From: Pseudomonadales bacterium
GTDB lineage: Bacteria; Pseudomonadota; Gammaproteobacteria; Pseudomonadales; UBA7239
Assembly (NCBI GenBank): GCA_028280345.1
Contig: JANQLY010000021.1
Coordinates: 103,064 to 167,063, forward strand
Reading direction: 5' to 3'
DNA: 64,000 bases
The notes beneath the pieces are model-generated. The model saw only the letters and a list, made by a program, of their open reading frames with translations. It ran no database searches and was not told where the DNA came from. The number at the start of each line of letters is the position of its first letter. Position 1 is the stretch's first letter. Shown one piece after another: positions 17,551 through 26,888 of the stretch. Both the position numbers and the translations under genes were made by a program.

Positions 17551-19248
17551 TTATACCGCGCTAAAAGCGATTTGCTGGTCAAAGAACGGCGCCAGTTCAT
17601 CGTCAAAGTATTGCAGGGCGTTTTTAATGGGCAGGGGTAAACCGCCACCGAGGGCGCATAAAGATCCCTGCTGCATAGTGTCGAGCAGATCGTTTAATAA
17701 ATTGCGGTTGAGCAGCTGTTCTCCGGAGAGTGCATTATCAAACATTTCCTTGCCACGTGTAGAACCGAGACGACAGGGAAAACACTTGCCGCAGCTTTCT
17801 ACTTTTGTGAATGCAAACAGGTGTTGAATATACTGTGCGATGGAGAAGTCTTCAGGGATGCAGACAATTGAAGCGTGGCCAAGCAAAAAACCCGCATCGT
17901 TAAATGATTCAAAGTCCACATTGAGATCAGAAATTTTCTCTACCGGCACCAGTCCACCGAGTGGGCCGCCGATATGTAATGCTTTTACGGGTTTACTAAA
18001 GCCGCCACCGATAGTATCAATCACCGTGGATAGCGGGGTATTCATATCCACTTCCACCATGCCCGGATTGTTAAAGCCACTATCCAGGGAAATCAGTTTG
18101 GTGCCAGTGGATTTACCATTGCCAATCGCAGCAAAGGCTGTGCCACCCATTTGCAGCAGGCCCGGGATGGCAGCAAAGGTTTCAACGTTGTTGAGAATCG
18201 TGGGTTTTTTATAGAGGCCCTCCACGGTGGGAAAGGGTGGGCGTACATCTACTTCCGCGCGGCGTCCCTCAATGGATGCAATCAGGGCGGTTTCTTCGCC
18301 ACAGATATAGGCGCCGGCACCCTTGATAATTTTGAACTGGAAGTTGAAGTCTGTACCGAGAATCTGTTTACCTGCAAGGTTGGAAGCTTCGAGTTCTGCA
18401 ATGGCTTTGGCAATGGTCTCAATCGATTCCGGGTACTCGGCGCGAATATAAAGCACCCCTTCGTCGGCACCGGCAATCCAGCCTGCCATTAACATCCCGA
18501 ACAATACGCGCAACGGTTGCTGCTCAAGCAGATAGCGGTCGGAATAGGCGCCCGGGTCCCCCTCATCAGCATTGCACACAATGTATTTCTTATCCGCTGT
18601 TACCTGTTTACAACTTTCCCACTTGATACCGGCGGGAAAACCCGCACCGCCGCGACCGCGTAAATTCGAGGTCTTAATTTCGTTGAGTACGGTATCGGTA
18701 CCTTGTTGCAGCGCTTTTTCAAGGGCGCTCGTAAAGTCAGCGCAACTGGAAAAATCATTGTTGCTGAGAATCGGGGTGTGCGTGTGGCAGGTCACTGCAT
18801 AGTTATCGTTGTGCAAGGCTTCTGCAGGGTCATCCGATGGAGTGTTGAGTATGGTGTCGAGGTGATTGATCGCCTCGCCGGAATAATTGTTACCGTTGAG
18901 GTGGAATGCACTGTTTTCATGGCAACGTCCGAGACAGGTCATATGTCCGATATTTTCAGCACCAAATTTGGCGGCCAGCTTTTCCTGTACGGCATCCTGG
19001 CTGCCTGCGCACAGGCATGCGGAGCCGTTGCACACATAAGCACTTTTGCTGATATGTTCGGCATCGAGAAATTCATAGAACGTCGAAGTACCGTAGATGG
19101 TTGCCTTGCCAACGTTGTAATCACTGGCAAGCGCAGTCATTTCCTCTTTATTCGGAATACGGCATTCATCACCGATCGAAGTGACTTTCTCGAACAGGTT
19201 GTCCTGTAGACCCTTGCGGCCGGACAGTTTGGAAATATTCTGCGACAT
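17551..19248 (-). CDS. fdsB: NAD-dependent formate dehydrogenase, fused NuoE-NuoF-like (beta) subunit
   Basis: The protein has 565 residues. The N-terminal NuoE/FdsG-like thioredoxin-fold domain binds 2Fe-2S through C73, C78, C105 and C109 (CNGSAC and CLGRC). It is fused to a NuoF/FdsB-like domain with the NADH- and FMN-binding segments LRGRGGAGFPAGIKW, NADEGDPGAYSDR and GAYICGEETAL. A C-terminal 4Fe-4S motif follows (CGKCFPC, about residues 484-490, plus C531). In Ralstonia-type FDH these are two proteins (FdsG and FdsB); here they are one, as in FDH1 of Methylobacterium. It takes electrons from FdsA and reduces NAD+. A 132-bp gap separates it from the radical SAM gene upstream. Confidence 0.93.
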   Translation of the reverse strand: MSQNISKLSGRKGLQDNLFEKVTSIGDECRIPNKEEMTALASDYNVGKATIYGTSTFYEFLDAEHISKSAYVCNGSACLCAGSQDAVQEKLAAKFGAENIGHMTCLGRCHENSAFHLNGNNYSGEAINHLDTILNTPSDDPAEALHNDNYAVTCHTHTPILSNNDFSSCADFTSALEKALQQGTDTVLNEIKTSNLRGRGGAGFPAGIKWESCKQVTADKKYIVCNADEGDPGAYSDRYLLEQQPLRVLFGMLMAGWIAGADEGVLYIRAEYPESIETIAKAIAELEASNLAGKQILGTDFNFQFKIIKGAGAYICGEETALIASIEGRRAEVDVRPPFPTVEGLYKKPTILNNVETFAAIPGLLQMGGTAFAAIGNGKSTGTKLISLDSGFNNPGMVEVDMNTPLSTVIDTIGGGFSKPVKALHIGGPLGGLVPVEKISDLNVDFESFNDAGFLLGHASIVCIPEDFSIAQYIQHLFAFTKVESCGKCFPCRLGSTRGKEMFDNALSGEQLLNRNLLNDLLDTMQQGSLCALGGGLPLPIKNALQYFDDELAPFFDQQIAFSAV

Positions 19249-19380
19249 AAATCTACCGGGAAAATGCTTAAGGCGTTGATTTGATGGGTTAATTTTACGC
19301 CAGCTACCGGGCGTTTAATAGGGCACTGGCCTATTTAAAGTCGGCAAAGACCTTGTGGAAATAGCCTGTTGTCGTCTGAA

Positions 19381-20958
19381 CTAGAATTTTTTCAGTGCTG
19401 GAAATAGCTTGAACAGCAAATGGCCAAGGGAGAAATAGAAAAAGCGCCCAATCTTGACCGGCAGGTTTTTAAGCGGGGTGCGGCGCAGATAACGCCAGAT
19501 ACGCGAAGGCGATAAATAGAACTTCATGGTTAATTTGTACTGAAACTCCTTGAGGGGAAACCCATAGGCGCGCTCATACCAGGAAACATCGCTTTCCACG
19601 CCTTGCAGGGTCATTTTGCCGCCTTCATCTGCGACCGTGACATCGATAGTGGCCTGTTTATTTTCCTGCTCACACAGGTCGTAAAGCGGTGTGTTGGGCT
19701 GTGGCATCACGGTAAAGATATGTGCCTGGGTGAGGCGGCTATTCAGGGCAAAGTCTGCTGTAGCCTTAAGCTCTTCTTCAGTTTCCGTCGGGAAGCCGAG
19801 CATAAAGTGGCCGTAAACCAGCATGCCGCGCTCGTCAGCCGCGTCGATAACCCAACGGGTTTTTTCTATGTCGAGGTGTTTTTCCATCAGGGTCTGCAAA
19901 CGCGGTGTGGCGGTTTCAATCGCCACATTGATCGAATAGGTGCCGCCAAGTTTCAGATCGTCGAGCACATCATCATCAATAATGTCGGCGCGGATGCCAT
20001 TCGGAAAATTGAAGTGCATTTTGCCAGGCCAGCGCCGGTCAACTTCATGCATAACCTGCTTGAGGCGCGGTTTATGTAGATTAAAAATATCGTCGATGAT
20101 TTGAAATTCCGTGACCCCGAAGTGATCGTACAAGTATTCGATTTCCGCAATCACACGTTCAGCGCTCTGGAATTTAAAGCGTTTGGTAAAAATGTCATGG
20201 CAGTAGTTACATAGATAGGGGCAACCGCGGGAGGTAAACAGCATCGCATAGCGTTTGCCCTTGAGTGTTGAAGACAGGTTTGGGCGGCGCGCGTAGAGAT
20301 CAAAGTCAATGTAACGCCAATCTGGCAGGGGTAAACTGTCGAGGTCGTTGACAAAGTCCTGTTTGGTAATGGTGTGGCAGCTACCATCGGCCTTGCGGTA
20401 GTTAAAACCGGGAATGTCATCACCGAGTTCCATGCCGTTGATATAACGGCTCACAGCAAGTGGGAAGTTGCGATCCCCGGGGCCGTCAATCACCCAGTCG
20501 ACACGGGATTTGCCAAGAATTTCTCCGGCGCGAAGATGGGTATAGGGGCCACCGAGTACCGTGACGGTATTTGGATTATGCGCCTTGATTGTTTCAATCA
20601 TTGTTATGGATGCGTCAGCTTCTGCGCTCAGGGCTGAAAGACCAACAATATCCGGTGCAAATTCTTCAAGCACTTCGACAATATTCGGCAGAGCTTGCCG
20701 ATACAATTTCATATCAAGCACCTTGATCTCTACCGTTTCCGCAAACGCTTCCCGCAAACTGGCGGCGAGGCATAGCAGGCCAAGGGGAGGACTTTCGGCT
20801 TTGATCGGGGTGGGTGCGTAAGGTTTAACAAGCAAAATGCGAGTCAGCTTTTGCAGCGGGCCGAGACCGGACAGGGACATATCATCCAGTGACAGCTCTG
20901 GTGTTGCAGGCTGGGTATCTATCGCTGATTCGAATGTGACTGCTGGAATGCTATTCAC
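19381..20958 (-). CDS. B12-binding-domain radical SAM protein (copy 2)
   Basis: I chose the GTG at 20958 because an AAAGG ribosome site stands 7 bp upstream; a TTG at 20973 would add five residues. The protein has 525 residues. The B12-type domain carries TRILLVKPYAP, SPPLGLLCLA, DIVGLSALS and VLGGPYTHLRAGEIL. The radical SAM cluster motif is CPYLCNYC (about C246, C250, C253), followed by QIIDDIFNLHKPR, FPNGIRAD and MLGFPTETEEE. It is collinear with copy 1 and very similar through the catalytic part. The N-termini and the last 100 residues diverge most. The C-terminus is basic and aromatic (RIWRYLRRTPLKNLPVKIG), possibly membrane-associated. It probably leads the fdsB-fdsA transcript. The substrate is unknown. 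A 144-bp AT-rich gap upstream may hold its promoter. Confidence 0.87.
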   Translation of the reverse strand: MNSIPAVTFESAIDTQPATPELSLDDMSLSGLGPLQKLTRILLVKPYAPTPIKAESPPLGLLCLAASLREAFAETVEIKVLDMKLYRQALPNIVEVLEEFAPDIVGLSALSAEADASITMIETIKAHNPNTVTVLGGPYTHLRAGEILGKSRVDWVIDGPGDRNFPLAVSRYINGMELGDDIPGFNYRKADGSCHTITKQDFVNDLDSLPLPDWRYIDFDLYARRPNLSSTLKGKRYAMLFTSRGCPYLCNYCHDIFTKRFKFQSAERVIAEIEYLYDHFGVTEFQIIDDIFNLHKPRLKQVMHEVDRRWPGKMHFNFPNGIRADIIDDDVLDDLKLGGTYSINVAIETATPRLQTLMEKHLDIEKTRWVIDAADERGMLVYGHFMLGFPTETEEELKATADFALNSRLTQAHIFTVMPQPNTPLYDLCEQENKQATIDVTVADEGGKMTLQGVESDVSWYERAYGFPLKEFQYKLTMKFYLSPSRIWRYLRRTPLKNLPVKIGRFFYFSLGHLLFKLFPALKKF

Positions 20959-21117
20959 AGAAAAACCTTTCAAATATTATGTTTTTAGAAAAGTATTTTT
21001 CCAATTGGGATAATATAAAAGGATTTTCTTAAAAAGTATATTTCTATTTTGATAATAGGCTGATCTATTGGGTTGGAAGGGAAACAACGAGAGCGGGGGG
21101 CGTGTGACAAGGGCACT

Positions 21118-21996
21118 TTAGTGGCTGATACGTTCCGGGTGGCTATAGACGTTGAAGCTGTCAGCTTTGAGAAAACCACATAATGTCATGCTGTGGCGCT
21201 GTGCGAGCTGTACCGCCAGGCTTGTCGGCGCGCCGATAGCGGCGAGCAGGGGCAGGTTAGCCATCAGGGCTTTTTGTACGAGCTCGAAGCTGGCGCGACC
21301 GCTAACCAGCACACCGTATTGCTGCAATGAGGCTTCTCCGCCGAGCAACAGCGAGCCAATCAGTTTATCCATGGCGTTATGACGACCAACATCCTCACGC
21401 ACGGCGAGTATGTTCCCACTATCATCAAACAGTGCGGCGGAGTGTACTCCACCGGTTTTGGCAAATTGCTGCTGATATTGCTGCAACTGTTTCGGCAGTG
21501 CATGTAAATACTGTGCGGCGAGTACTGGCTGGTCGGGGAGTAATTCAGGGTTGTGTAACATTTCCAGTGCCTGGATGGCGGTTTTTCCACAGACGCCGCA
21601 GGCGGAGTGGGTAAAGAAGTGCCGCTGTAGCCTTTCCTGGTCAAACACCGCGTTTTCAGCTAGCTGTACGAGCACGGTGTTCTGCGGATTTTCGCTGTTT
21701 TGATCGTAGGCAATGTCCTGAATATCTGCGGCCTGTCTGACAATGCCTTCAGCGAACAGAAAGCCGGTGGCCAGTTCAAAATCGTTACCTGGGGTGCGCA
21801 TGGTGATGACAAGGGGGAAATTGTTTCCATGCTGGCCGAGAATAATTGCGAGGGGTTCCTCAATCGAGAGGTGGTCATCACGGACTGTGCTGACACCGTT
21901 GCTATCAGCATTGTCATCACCGCCAGCGCGGCGCACAGAAAAGTGGCTAACAGCCTGAATGGAATCAGCAGGGGGCCTGGAAGTATCCGAGGTCAC
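21118..21996 (-). CDS. fdhD: Formate dehydrogenase accessory sulfurtransferase FdhD
   Basis: This 292-residue protein has a GTG start. It shows the FdhD pattern: EEPLAIILGQHGN, TPGNDFELATGFLFAEGI, the CxxC in THSACGVCGKTA that carries the transferred sulfur, then GGVHSAALFD, VREDVGRHNAMDKLIG and VSGRASFELVQKA. FdhD moves sulfur from IscS to the Mo/W-bis-MGD cofactor of formate dehydrogenase, which fits the fdsA gene downstream. It begins only 15 bp after the fabB stop on the same strand. It could therefore be read through from the fabA-fabB promoter. Confidence 0.95.
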   Translation of the reverse strand: MTSDTSRPPADSIQAVSHFSVRRAGGDDNADSNGVSTVRDDHLSIEEPLAIILGQHGNNFPLVITMRTPGNDFELATGFLFAEGIVRQAADIQDIAYDQNSENPQNTVLVQLAENAVFDQERLQRHFFTHSACGVCGKTAIQALEMLHNPELLPDQPVLAAQYLHALPKQLQQYQQQFAKTGGVHSAALFDDSGNILAVREDVGRHNAMDKLIGSLLLGGEASLQQYGVLVSGRASFELVQKALMANLPLLAAIGAPTSLAVQLAQRHSMTLCGFLKADSFNVYSHPERISH

Positions 21997-22011
21997 TGGC
22001 GCAGGCCGGGT

Positions 22012-23229
22012 TTAGCCCTGATAACGCTGGAACACAAGACTTGCGTTGGTACCGCCAAAACCAAAGCTGTTAGACATGACCCGTTCCAGCGTCACATCAT
22101 TCTGAGTTTCCAGTGCTATCGGCAGGCCCTGAGCTTCCTCGTCGAGGTTATTCACATTTGCAGAAGCGCAGATAAAGTTATTCTGTTGCATCAGCAATGT
22201 GTAGATTGCTTCCTGCACACCGGCGGCGCCGAGGGAATGGCCTGATAGCGATTTGGTGGAGCTGATAGTGGGAATGTCGCTGGCAAAGGTTTCTTTTACC
22301 GCGCGTAGTTCGGCAACATCGCCTACCGGTGTACTGGTACCGTGGGCATTGATGTAATCAATGCTGCCATCAACTGTGGCGAGTGCCTGTTGCATGCAGC
22401 GGATCGCGCCTTCACCGGATGGTGCGACCATGTCGTAGCCGTCGGAGGTGGCACCGTAGCCCACCACTTCGGCATAGATTTTTGCGCCGCGGGCTTTGGC
22501 GTGTTCAAGCTCTTCAAGCACGAGCATGCCACCGCCACCAGCAATCACAAAACCGTCGCGATCAGCGTCGTAGGCACGAGAGGCTTTATCCGGTGTGTCG
22601 TTGTATTTGGTCGACAGCGCACCCATCGCATCAAACAGACAACTCATGCTCCAGTGTAATTCTTCACCGCCACCGGCAAACACGACATCCTGTTTACCGA
22701 GCTGAATCAATTCCATTGCGTTGCCGATGCAGTGGGCGCTGGTGGCGCAGGCAGAGGAAATCGAGTAGTTCACGCCTTTGATTTTGAACGGTGTGGCAAG
22801 ACAGGCAGACACGGTGCTGCCCATGGTCTGGGTAACCCGATACGGGCCGACACGTTTGAGACCTTTTGCGCGCAGAATGTCTGCAGCTTCTACCTGGTTA
22901 GCTGAAGATGCGCCACCGGAGCCCGCAATCAATCCGGTACGAACATTGCTCACCTGATCCTCGCCGAGGCCTGAATCGGCAATTGCCTGTGCCATGGAAA
23001 TATAGGCATAGGCGGCGGAATCGCCCATGAAGCGCAGTACTTTGCGATCAATATGTTCTTTGAAGTCAATATCAATGGAGCCGGCAATATGGCTGCGAAA
23101 GCCCAGTTGCTCGTACTCGTCCTGTCTGGAAATTCCGGAACGACCGGTTTGCAGTGACTCAAGTACCGTCTGTGTATCGGTGCCAAGGCTGGAGACAATG
23201 CCCATACCAGTAATAACGACGCGTTTCAT
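22012..23229 (-). CDS. fabB: Beta-ketoacyl-ACP synthase I
   Basis: The protein has 405 residues. Thiolase-fold condensing-enzyme motifs are complete: the nucleophile Cys in [14 protein letters not shown], His in [11 protein letters not shown], Lys/His in [13 protein letters not shown] and the C-terminal [12 protein letters not shown]. FabB elongates cis-3-decenoyl-ACP made by FabA, the committed step for unsaturated fatty acids. The gene follows fabA by 59 bp on the same strand, the classical gammaproteobacterial fabAB arrangement. Confidence 0.96.
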   Translation of the reverse strand: MKRVVITGMGIVSSLGTDTQTVLESLQTGRSGISRQDEYEQLGFRSHIAGSIDIDFKEHIDRKVLRFMGDSAAYAYISMAQAIADSGLGEDQVSNVRTGLIAGSGGASSANQVEAADILRAKGLKRVGPYRVTQTMGSTVSACLATPFKIKGVNYSISSACATSAHCIGNAMELIQLGKQDVVFAGGGEELHWSMSCLFDAMGALSTKYNDTPDKASRAYDADRDGFVIAGGGGMLVLEELEHAKARGAKIYAEVVGYGATSDGYDMVAPSGEGAIRCMQQALATVDGSIDYINAHGTSTPVGDVAELRAVKETFASDIPTISSTKSLSGHSLGAAGVQEAIYTLLMQQNNFICASANVNNLDEEAQGLPIALETQNDVTLERVMSNSFGFGGTNASLVFQRYQG

Positions 23230-23288
23230 GGTTACCTCTGTTCAGGTGAATCTATTTAATTATGGCATATCTGACCATAGTGACTGTT

Positions 23289-23804
23289 CTAAAATTCTGT
23301 GGTCGAAGTAAACAGCCCGACTTTCAAGTCTTTCGCATGATAGATTTCGCGACCGTCCACGGAAACGGTGCCATCAGCGATGCCCATGATCAGTTTTCTT
23401 TCAATAACCCTGCTCAAATGAATGTTATAGGTGACTTTCTTTGCATCTGGCAAAATCTGCCCGGTGAATTTCACTTCGCCGGAACCCAGTGCGCGGCCAC
23501 GACCGGGGTTGCCTTTCCAGCCGAGGAAAAAGCCCACCAACTGCCACATGGCATCGAGGCCGAGACAGCCAGGCATGACCGGATCACCGGGAAAATGGCA
23601 CTCAAAAAACCACAGATCGGGAGTAATATCGAGTTCGGCGATGATTTCACCCTTGTTGAAATTGCCACCGCTTTCTGAAATATGGGTGATGCGATCGAGC
23701 ATCAACATATTCGGTACTGGCAACTGTGCATTACCTTCACCAAATAACTCGCCACGGCCACAAGCGAGTAATTCCTCGTAGCTGTATGAACTTTGTTGTG
23801 TCAT
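23289..23804 (-). CDS. fabA: 3-hydroxydecanoyl-ACP dehydratase/isomerase
   Basis: The 171-residue protein has the hot-dog fold catalytic His in [14 protein letters not shown] and the Asp in [15 protein letters not shown]. The start [20 protein letters not shown] is typical. It dehydrates 3-hydroxydecanoyl-ACP and isomerises trans-2 to cis-3-decenoyl-ACP, starting unsaturated fatty acid synthesis in the cytoplasm. It is the first gene of a fabA-fabB-(fdhD) run and diverges from galU. Confidence 0.97.
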   Translation of the reverse strand: MTQQSSYSYEELLACGRGELFGEGNAQLPVPNMLMLDRITHISESGGNFNKGEIIAELDITPDLWFFECHFPGDPVMPGCLGLDAMWQLVGFFLGWKGNPGRGRALGSGEVKFTGQILPDAKKVTYNIHLSRVIERKLIMGIADGTVSVDGREIYHAKDLKVGLFTSTTEF

Positions 23805-23842
23805 ATCAATGTCTGGACCGAGAATCCCCTAATGTGGGCGCC

Positions 23843-23870
23843 ATTCTAATGGTTGCGGACTGATTGTCCA
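23843..23870 (-). promoter_or_regulatory. Probable sigma-70 promoter of fabA-fabB
   Basis: Read on the minus strand, TGGACA (5/6 to the -35 consensus) is separated by 16 bp from TAGAAT (5/6 to the -10). It lies 39 bp upstream of the fabA start codon. No clear FabR or FadR operator could be assigned by eye. Confidence 0.6.
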
Positions 23871-24007
23871 GCGATTAACCGGCTCTGGCACTGTGGTAAC
23901 CACTTACCTCGTGCCCCGCACTTGTAGTATGCTGTGCGCGCTCCGCCCTGATGTCGATCTGATGTCACAGGAGAGCGGACGTTTTAACCAGAAAGACAGG
24001 ATCGATT

Positions 24008-24835
24008 GTGATAAGAAAATGCCTATTTCCGGTGGCGGGTTATGGTACCCGCTTCCTGCCTGCTACCAAGTCCATGCCGAAGGAAATGCTGCCGATTGTT
24101 AACAAGCCACTCGTACAATATGGGGTTGAAGAGGCCATTGATGCAGGGCTTTGTGAAATTGGCTTTGTCACCGGGCGCGGCAAGCGTGCTATTGCTGATC
24201 ATTTTGATATGAACTATGAGCTTGAACATCAGATTGAGGGTACTGGCAAGGAGAAATATCTGGAGTCGATCCGCTCGGTGATTGAGCGCGGTGTCTTTTC
24301 GTTTACGCGGCAAAGTGCGATGCGCGGTCTCGGCGATGCGATCCTTACTGGTGAGCGCCTTATGGGGGATCAGGCTTTTGGTGTGATTCTCTCCGATGAC
24401 CTTTGTGTAACCGAAGGTGATGGTGTGATGTCGCAAATGGTTAAGCTCTACGAAGAATTCAATTGCTGCATTATCGCGATTCAGGAAGTTCCGCAGGATA
24501 AGATTGAAAAATTCGGTGTGATTGCCGGTGATGAAATCCGCTCGGACTTATATCGCGTTAATGATATGGTGGAGAAACCGCCCGCAGCGGAAGCGCCGAG
24601 TAATCTAGCCATTATTGGCCGCTATATTCTGACGCCGGATATTTTTGATGTGCTGCGTAAAACCCCGCCAGGCAAGAACGGTGAAGTGCAAATTACCGAT
24701 GCGTTAATGACTCTGGCAAAAGAAGGCAAGGTGGTTGCGTATAAATTTGAGGGAACACGTTTTGATTGCGGCAGTGTGGATGGGTTTGTTGAAGCCACCA
24801 ACTACTGTTATCAGCATATCTACGAGCCGGTTTGA
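24008..24835 (+). CDS. galU: UTP-glucose-1-phosphate uridylyltransferase
   Basis: This 275-residue protein has a GTG start, set by the invariant N-terminus MIRKCLFPVAGYGTRFLPA. It contains the nucleotide-binding GYGTRFLPATKSMPKEMLP, VEEAIDAGL, the metal-site region VILSDDLC and the late CGSVDGFVEATNYC motif. It makes UDP-glucose from UTP and glucose-1-phosphate for envelope polysaccharides. The phosphomannomutase gene follows 36 bp later, and a terminator closes the pair. Confidence 0.96.
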   Translation: MIRKCLFPVAGYGTRFLPATKSMPKEMLPIVNKPLVQYGVEEAIDAGLCEIGFVTGRGKRAIADHFDMNYELEHQIEGTGKEKYLESIRSVIERGVFSFTRQSAMRGLGDAILTGERLMGDQAFGVILSDDLCVTEGDGVMSQMVKLYEEFNCCIIAIQEVPQDKIEKFGVIAGDEIRSDLYRVNDMVEKPPAAEAPSNLAIIGRYILTPDIFDVLRKTPPGKNGEVQITDALMTLAKEGKVVAYKFEGTRFDCGSVDGFVEATNYCYQHIYEPV

Positions 24836-24871
24836 TGCATAACCGGTAGTTTTACCCATATCGGCATTCAC

Positions 24872-26233
24872 ATGACTGAAATTACCTGTTTCAAGGCCTA
24901 CGACCTGCGTGGCCGGGTTCCCGAGCAGCTAAATGAAGATGTGGCCTATCGGGTCGGGCGTGCATTTGCCGAGTTCCTCGGCGCAAACACCGTTGCGCTT
25001 GGTCACGATATTCGCCTGAGTAGTCCGGCGCTGGCGCAGGCGGTTGCGCGAGGTCTGCGCGATGCGGGTGCCAATGTTTATGATATTGGTCTGTGTGGTA
25101 CAGAAGAGATTTACTTTTCCACTTTCCATTATGGCTTTGATGGCGGCATTGCAGTAACCGCAAGCCACAACCCGAAAGACTATAACGGCATGAAATTTGT
25201 GCGCGATGACTCGCGCCCGATCAGTGGTGATAGTGGTCTGTTTGAGATCAAGGCGCTTGCGGAGTCCGGTGTCTTTGCCAAACCGGAAACACAAGGTGAA
25301 CTACATTCACTGGATATTGCCGCCGATTATCGTGCTCACTTGTTGAACTATATCGATACACAAAACCTCAAACCGCTAAAGATTGTTGCTCACGCGGGCA
25401 ACGGGGGCGCCGGGCGAGTTATTGATCTGCTTGAGGCGCACTTGCCGTTTGAATTTATCAAAGTGCATCACGAGGCGGACGGGCATTTTCCTAATGGTGT
25501 GCCTAATCCGTTGCTGCCGGAAAACAGAACTGCAGCAATTGAAGCGATTCAGCAGCATGGCGCGGATCTCGGCATTGCCTGGGATGGTGACTTTGATCGT
25601 TGTTTTTTCTTTGCTGAAAACGGCAGCTTTGTGGAAGGCTATTACATTGTTGGTTTGCTCGCGGAAGCGTTTTTGCACCACAACGCAGCGGCACGCATTG
25701 TGCACGATCCGCGCCTGACCTGGAACACTCGCCAACTGGTTGAGCAATTTGGTGGTACACCGGTGCAAAGTAAAACTGGTCACGCGTTTATCAAGGAGCG
25801 CATGCGTGAGGAAGATGCAGTTTACGGCGGAGAGATGAGTGCCCATCACTATTTTCGTGATTTTGCCTACTGCGACAGCGGCATGATTCCATGGCTGCTG
25901 GTTTGTGAGTTAATTTGTCGCAGCGGTAAGTCCTTGTCACAGATGGTTAGCGAACGTATTGCGGCGTTTCCCTGTAGCGGGGAAATTAATAACGAGGTAT
26001 CCGATCCGGCTGCACTGTTAAAAAATGCAGAAGCACACTATCAAGATGAGGCGCTGTCTATAGATCATACAGATGGATTGAGCATGGAGTTTGCCGACTG
26101 GCGTTTTAACTTGCGTATGTCCAATACCGAGCCCGTGGTGCGCCTCAATGTCGAGAGTCGTGGCAATCCTGATTTGATGGAACAGAAACGTGACGAATTG
26201 CTCGGCTTTATCACTGGAAAGGCCGATTTCTGA
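24872..26233 (+). CDS. manB: Phosphomannomutase (CpsG/ManB type)
   Basis: The 453-residue alpha-D-phosphohexomutase starts [19 protein letters not shown]. The phosphoserine loop is [11 protein letters not shown], the metal-binding loop DGDFDRCF, the sugar-binding loop [19 protein letters not shown], and the phosphate-binding loop [15 protein letters not shown]. The close match to E. coli CpsG/ManB indicates mannose-6-phosphate/mannose-1-phosphate interconversion for GDP-mannose. Glucose phosphate activity, as in AlgC, cannot be excluded. It is operonic with galU. Confidence 0.92.
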   Translation: MTEITCFKAYDLRGRVPEQLNEDVAYRVGRAFAEFLGANTVALGHDIRLSSPALAQAVARGLRDAGANVYDIGLCGTEEIYFSTFHYGFDGGIAVTASHNPKDYNGMKFVRDDSRPISGDSGLFEIKALAESGVFAKPETQGELHSLDIAADYRAHLLNYIDTQNLKPLKIVAHAGNGGAGRVIDLLEAHLPFEFIKVHHEADGHFPNGVPNPLLPENRTAAIEAIQQHGADLGIAWDGDFDRCFFFAENGSFVEGYYIVGLLAEAFLHHNAAARIVHDPRLTWNTRQLVEQFGGTPVQSKTGHAFIKERMREEDAVYGGEMSAHHYFRDFAYCDSGMIPWLLVCELICRSGKSLSQMVSERIAAFPCSGEINNEVSDPAALLKNAEAHYQDEALSIDHTDGLSMEFADWRFNLRMSNTEPVVRLNVESRGNPDLMEQKRDELLGFITGKADF

Positions 26234-26272
26234 CAAAAAATGTCAGTTTCTGACAGGCAAAATAGCTGCAGT

Positions 26273-26304
26273 GATTAGGGTGCTTCCCTAATCGTTTGAT
26301 TTTT
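26273..26304 (+). terminator. Terminator of galU-manB
   Basis: GATTAGGG-tgctt-CCCTAATC is a perfect 8-bp stem followed by GTTTGATTTTT. It stands 40 bp after the manB stop. Just before it, three TGACA/TGTCA elements (26231-26255) can form a smaller alternative hairpin. Confidence 0.8.
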
Positions 26305-26392
26305 CGGGCCTTCATTTTTATTTATACCTGGCACAGTTATCGCATAAGAAATAGTAATAGCACGATGCCTTTACTATGCCGGGATATTCAGG

Positions 26393-26620
26393 ATGGACAA
26401 AAAAGATCAATCCAATAAAGATCAATCCAACGTAGTGTCTCTACGGGCCAAAACCCGTCAGCTTGAACTGGAGCGATTAAATCGCCTCACCGGGTTGTCA
26501 TTCGGTGAAGTACCGCAGTCCCTTGTCAGTACTGATGGCGGGCTTGAGCTTGCGGTGGATGATGGTGAGGAGCTGATTCACCGCGCGCTGTATCTGTGGG
26601 GTGAAGCAGAGCAAACCTGA
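26393..26620 (+). CDS. Small hypothetical protein
   Basis: This is a 75-residue protein with an in-phase tandem repeat near its start (DQSN repeated; the DNA repeats 'aaagatcaatccaa'). A basic helix (RAKTRQLELERLNRLTG) and an acidic C-terminal half ending in HRALYLWGEAEQT follow. I do not recognise the family. It is cytoplasmic by composition. The ribosome site is weak (CAGG about 6 bp upstream). The coherent amphipathic pattern supports a real gene, but it could be an orphan. Confidence 0.55.
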   Translation: MDKKDQSNKDQSNVVSLRAKTRQLELERLNRLTGLSFGEVPQSLVSTDGGLELAVDDGEELIHRALYLWGEAEQT

Positions 26621-26707
26621 TTCCCTTTGTTTTTATTTATCGTTTTTATTGATACGCTCATTAACAACTTTATTTTATAACTCACTTTAAAGGTTATAAA
26701 GACTCAC

Positions 26708-26801
26708 TCTCGCGCAGGCAGGGATGAGGAGTATTTGGTATTAGAGTGTAGAACCCGGTTCACGAATTCAGGTGAACAGGGTTCTCCCTACCTGCGCGAG
26801 A
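26708..26801. repeat. Nested palindromic element (REP/nemis-like)
   Basis: The outer arms, 26708-26724 and 26785-26801, pair over 17 bp with one mismatch (tctcgcgcaggcaggga against its complement). The inner arms, 26751-26763 and 26772-26784, pair over 13 bp with one mismatch around an EcoRI-type GAATTC palindrome. The inner right arm abuts the outer right arm, while 26 unpaired bases sit on the left. The outer arm resembles the widely dispersed 'attcccgcgcaggcggga' extragenic repeat of many proteobacteria. It lies between two small unknown genes. Confidence 0.7.
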
Positions 26802-26888
26802 ATGCCCCCGGCCACAACTTGCAGGCGCAAGCTTTCTGTCCCTGATGGTTTGCTCTTTCAGTTGTCTGTAACTGCCAGCTAAAAGCTA

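Noticed and set aside
12020..20958. Composite transposon bounded by the two radical SAM genes
   Set aside because: The inverted similarity is at protein level between intact genes. No transposase, terminal repeats or target duplication are visible.
26708..26801. Integron attC site or transcription terminator
   Set aside because: No integrase or cassette structure is nearby and the attC core sites are not evident. No T run follows the stem.
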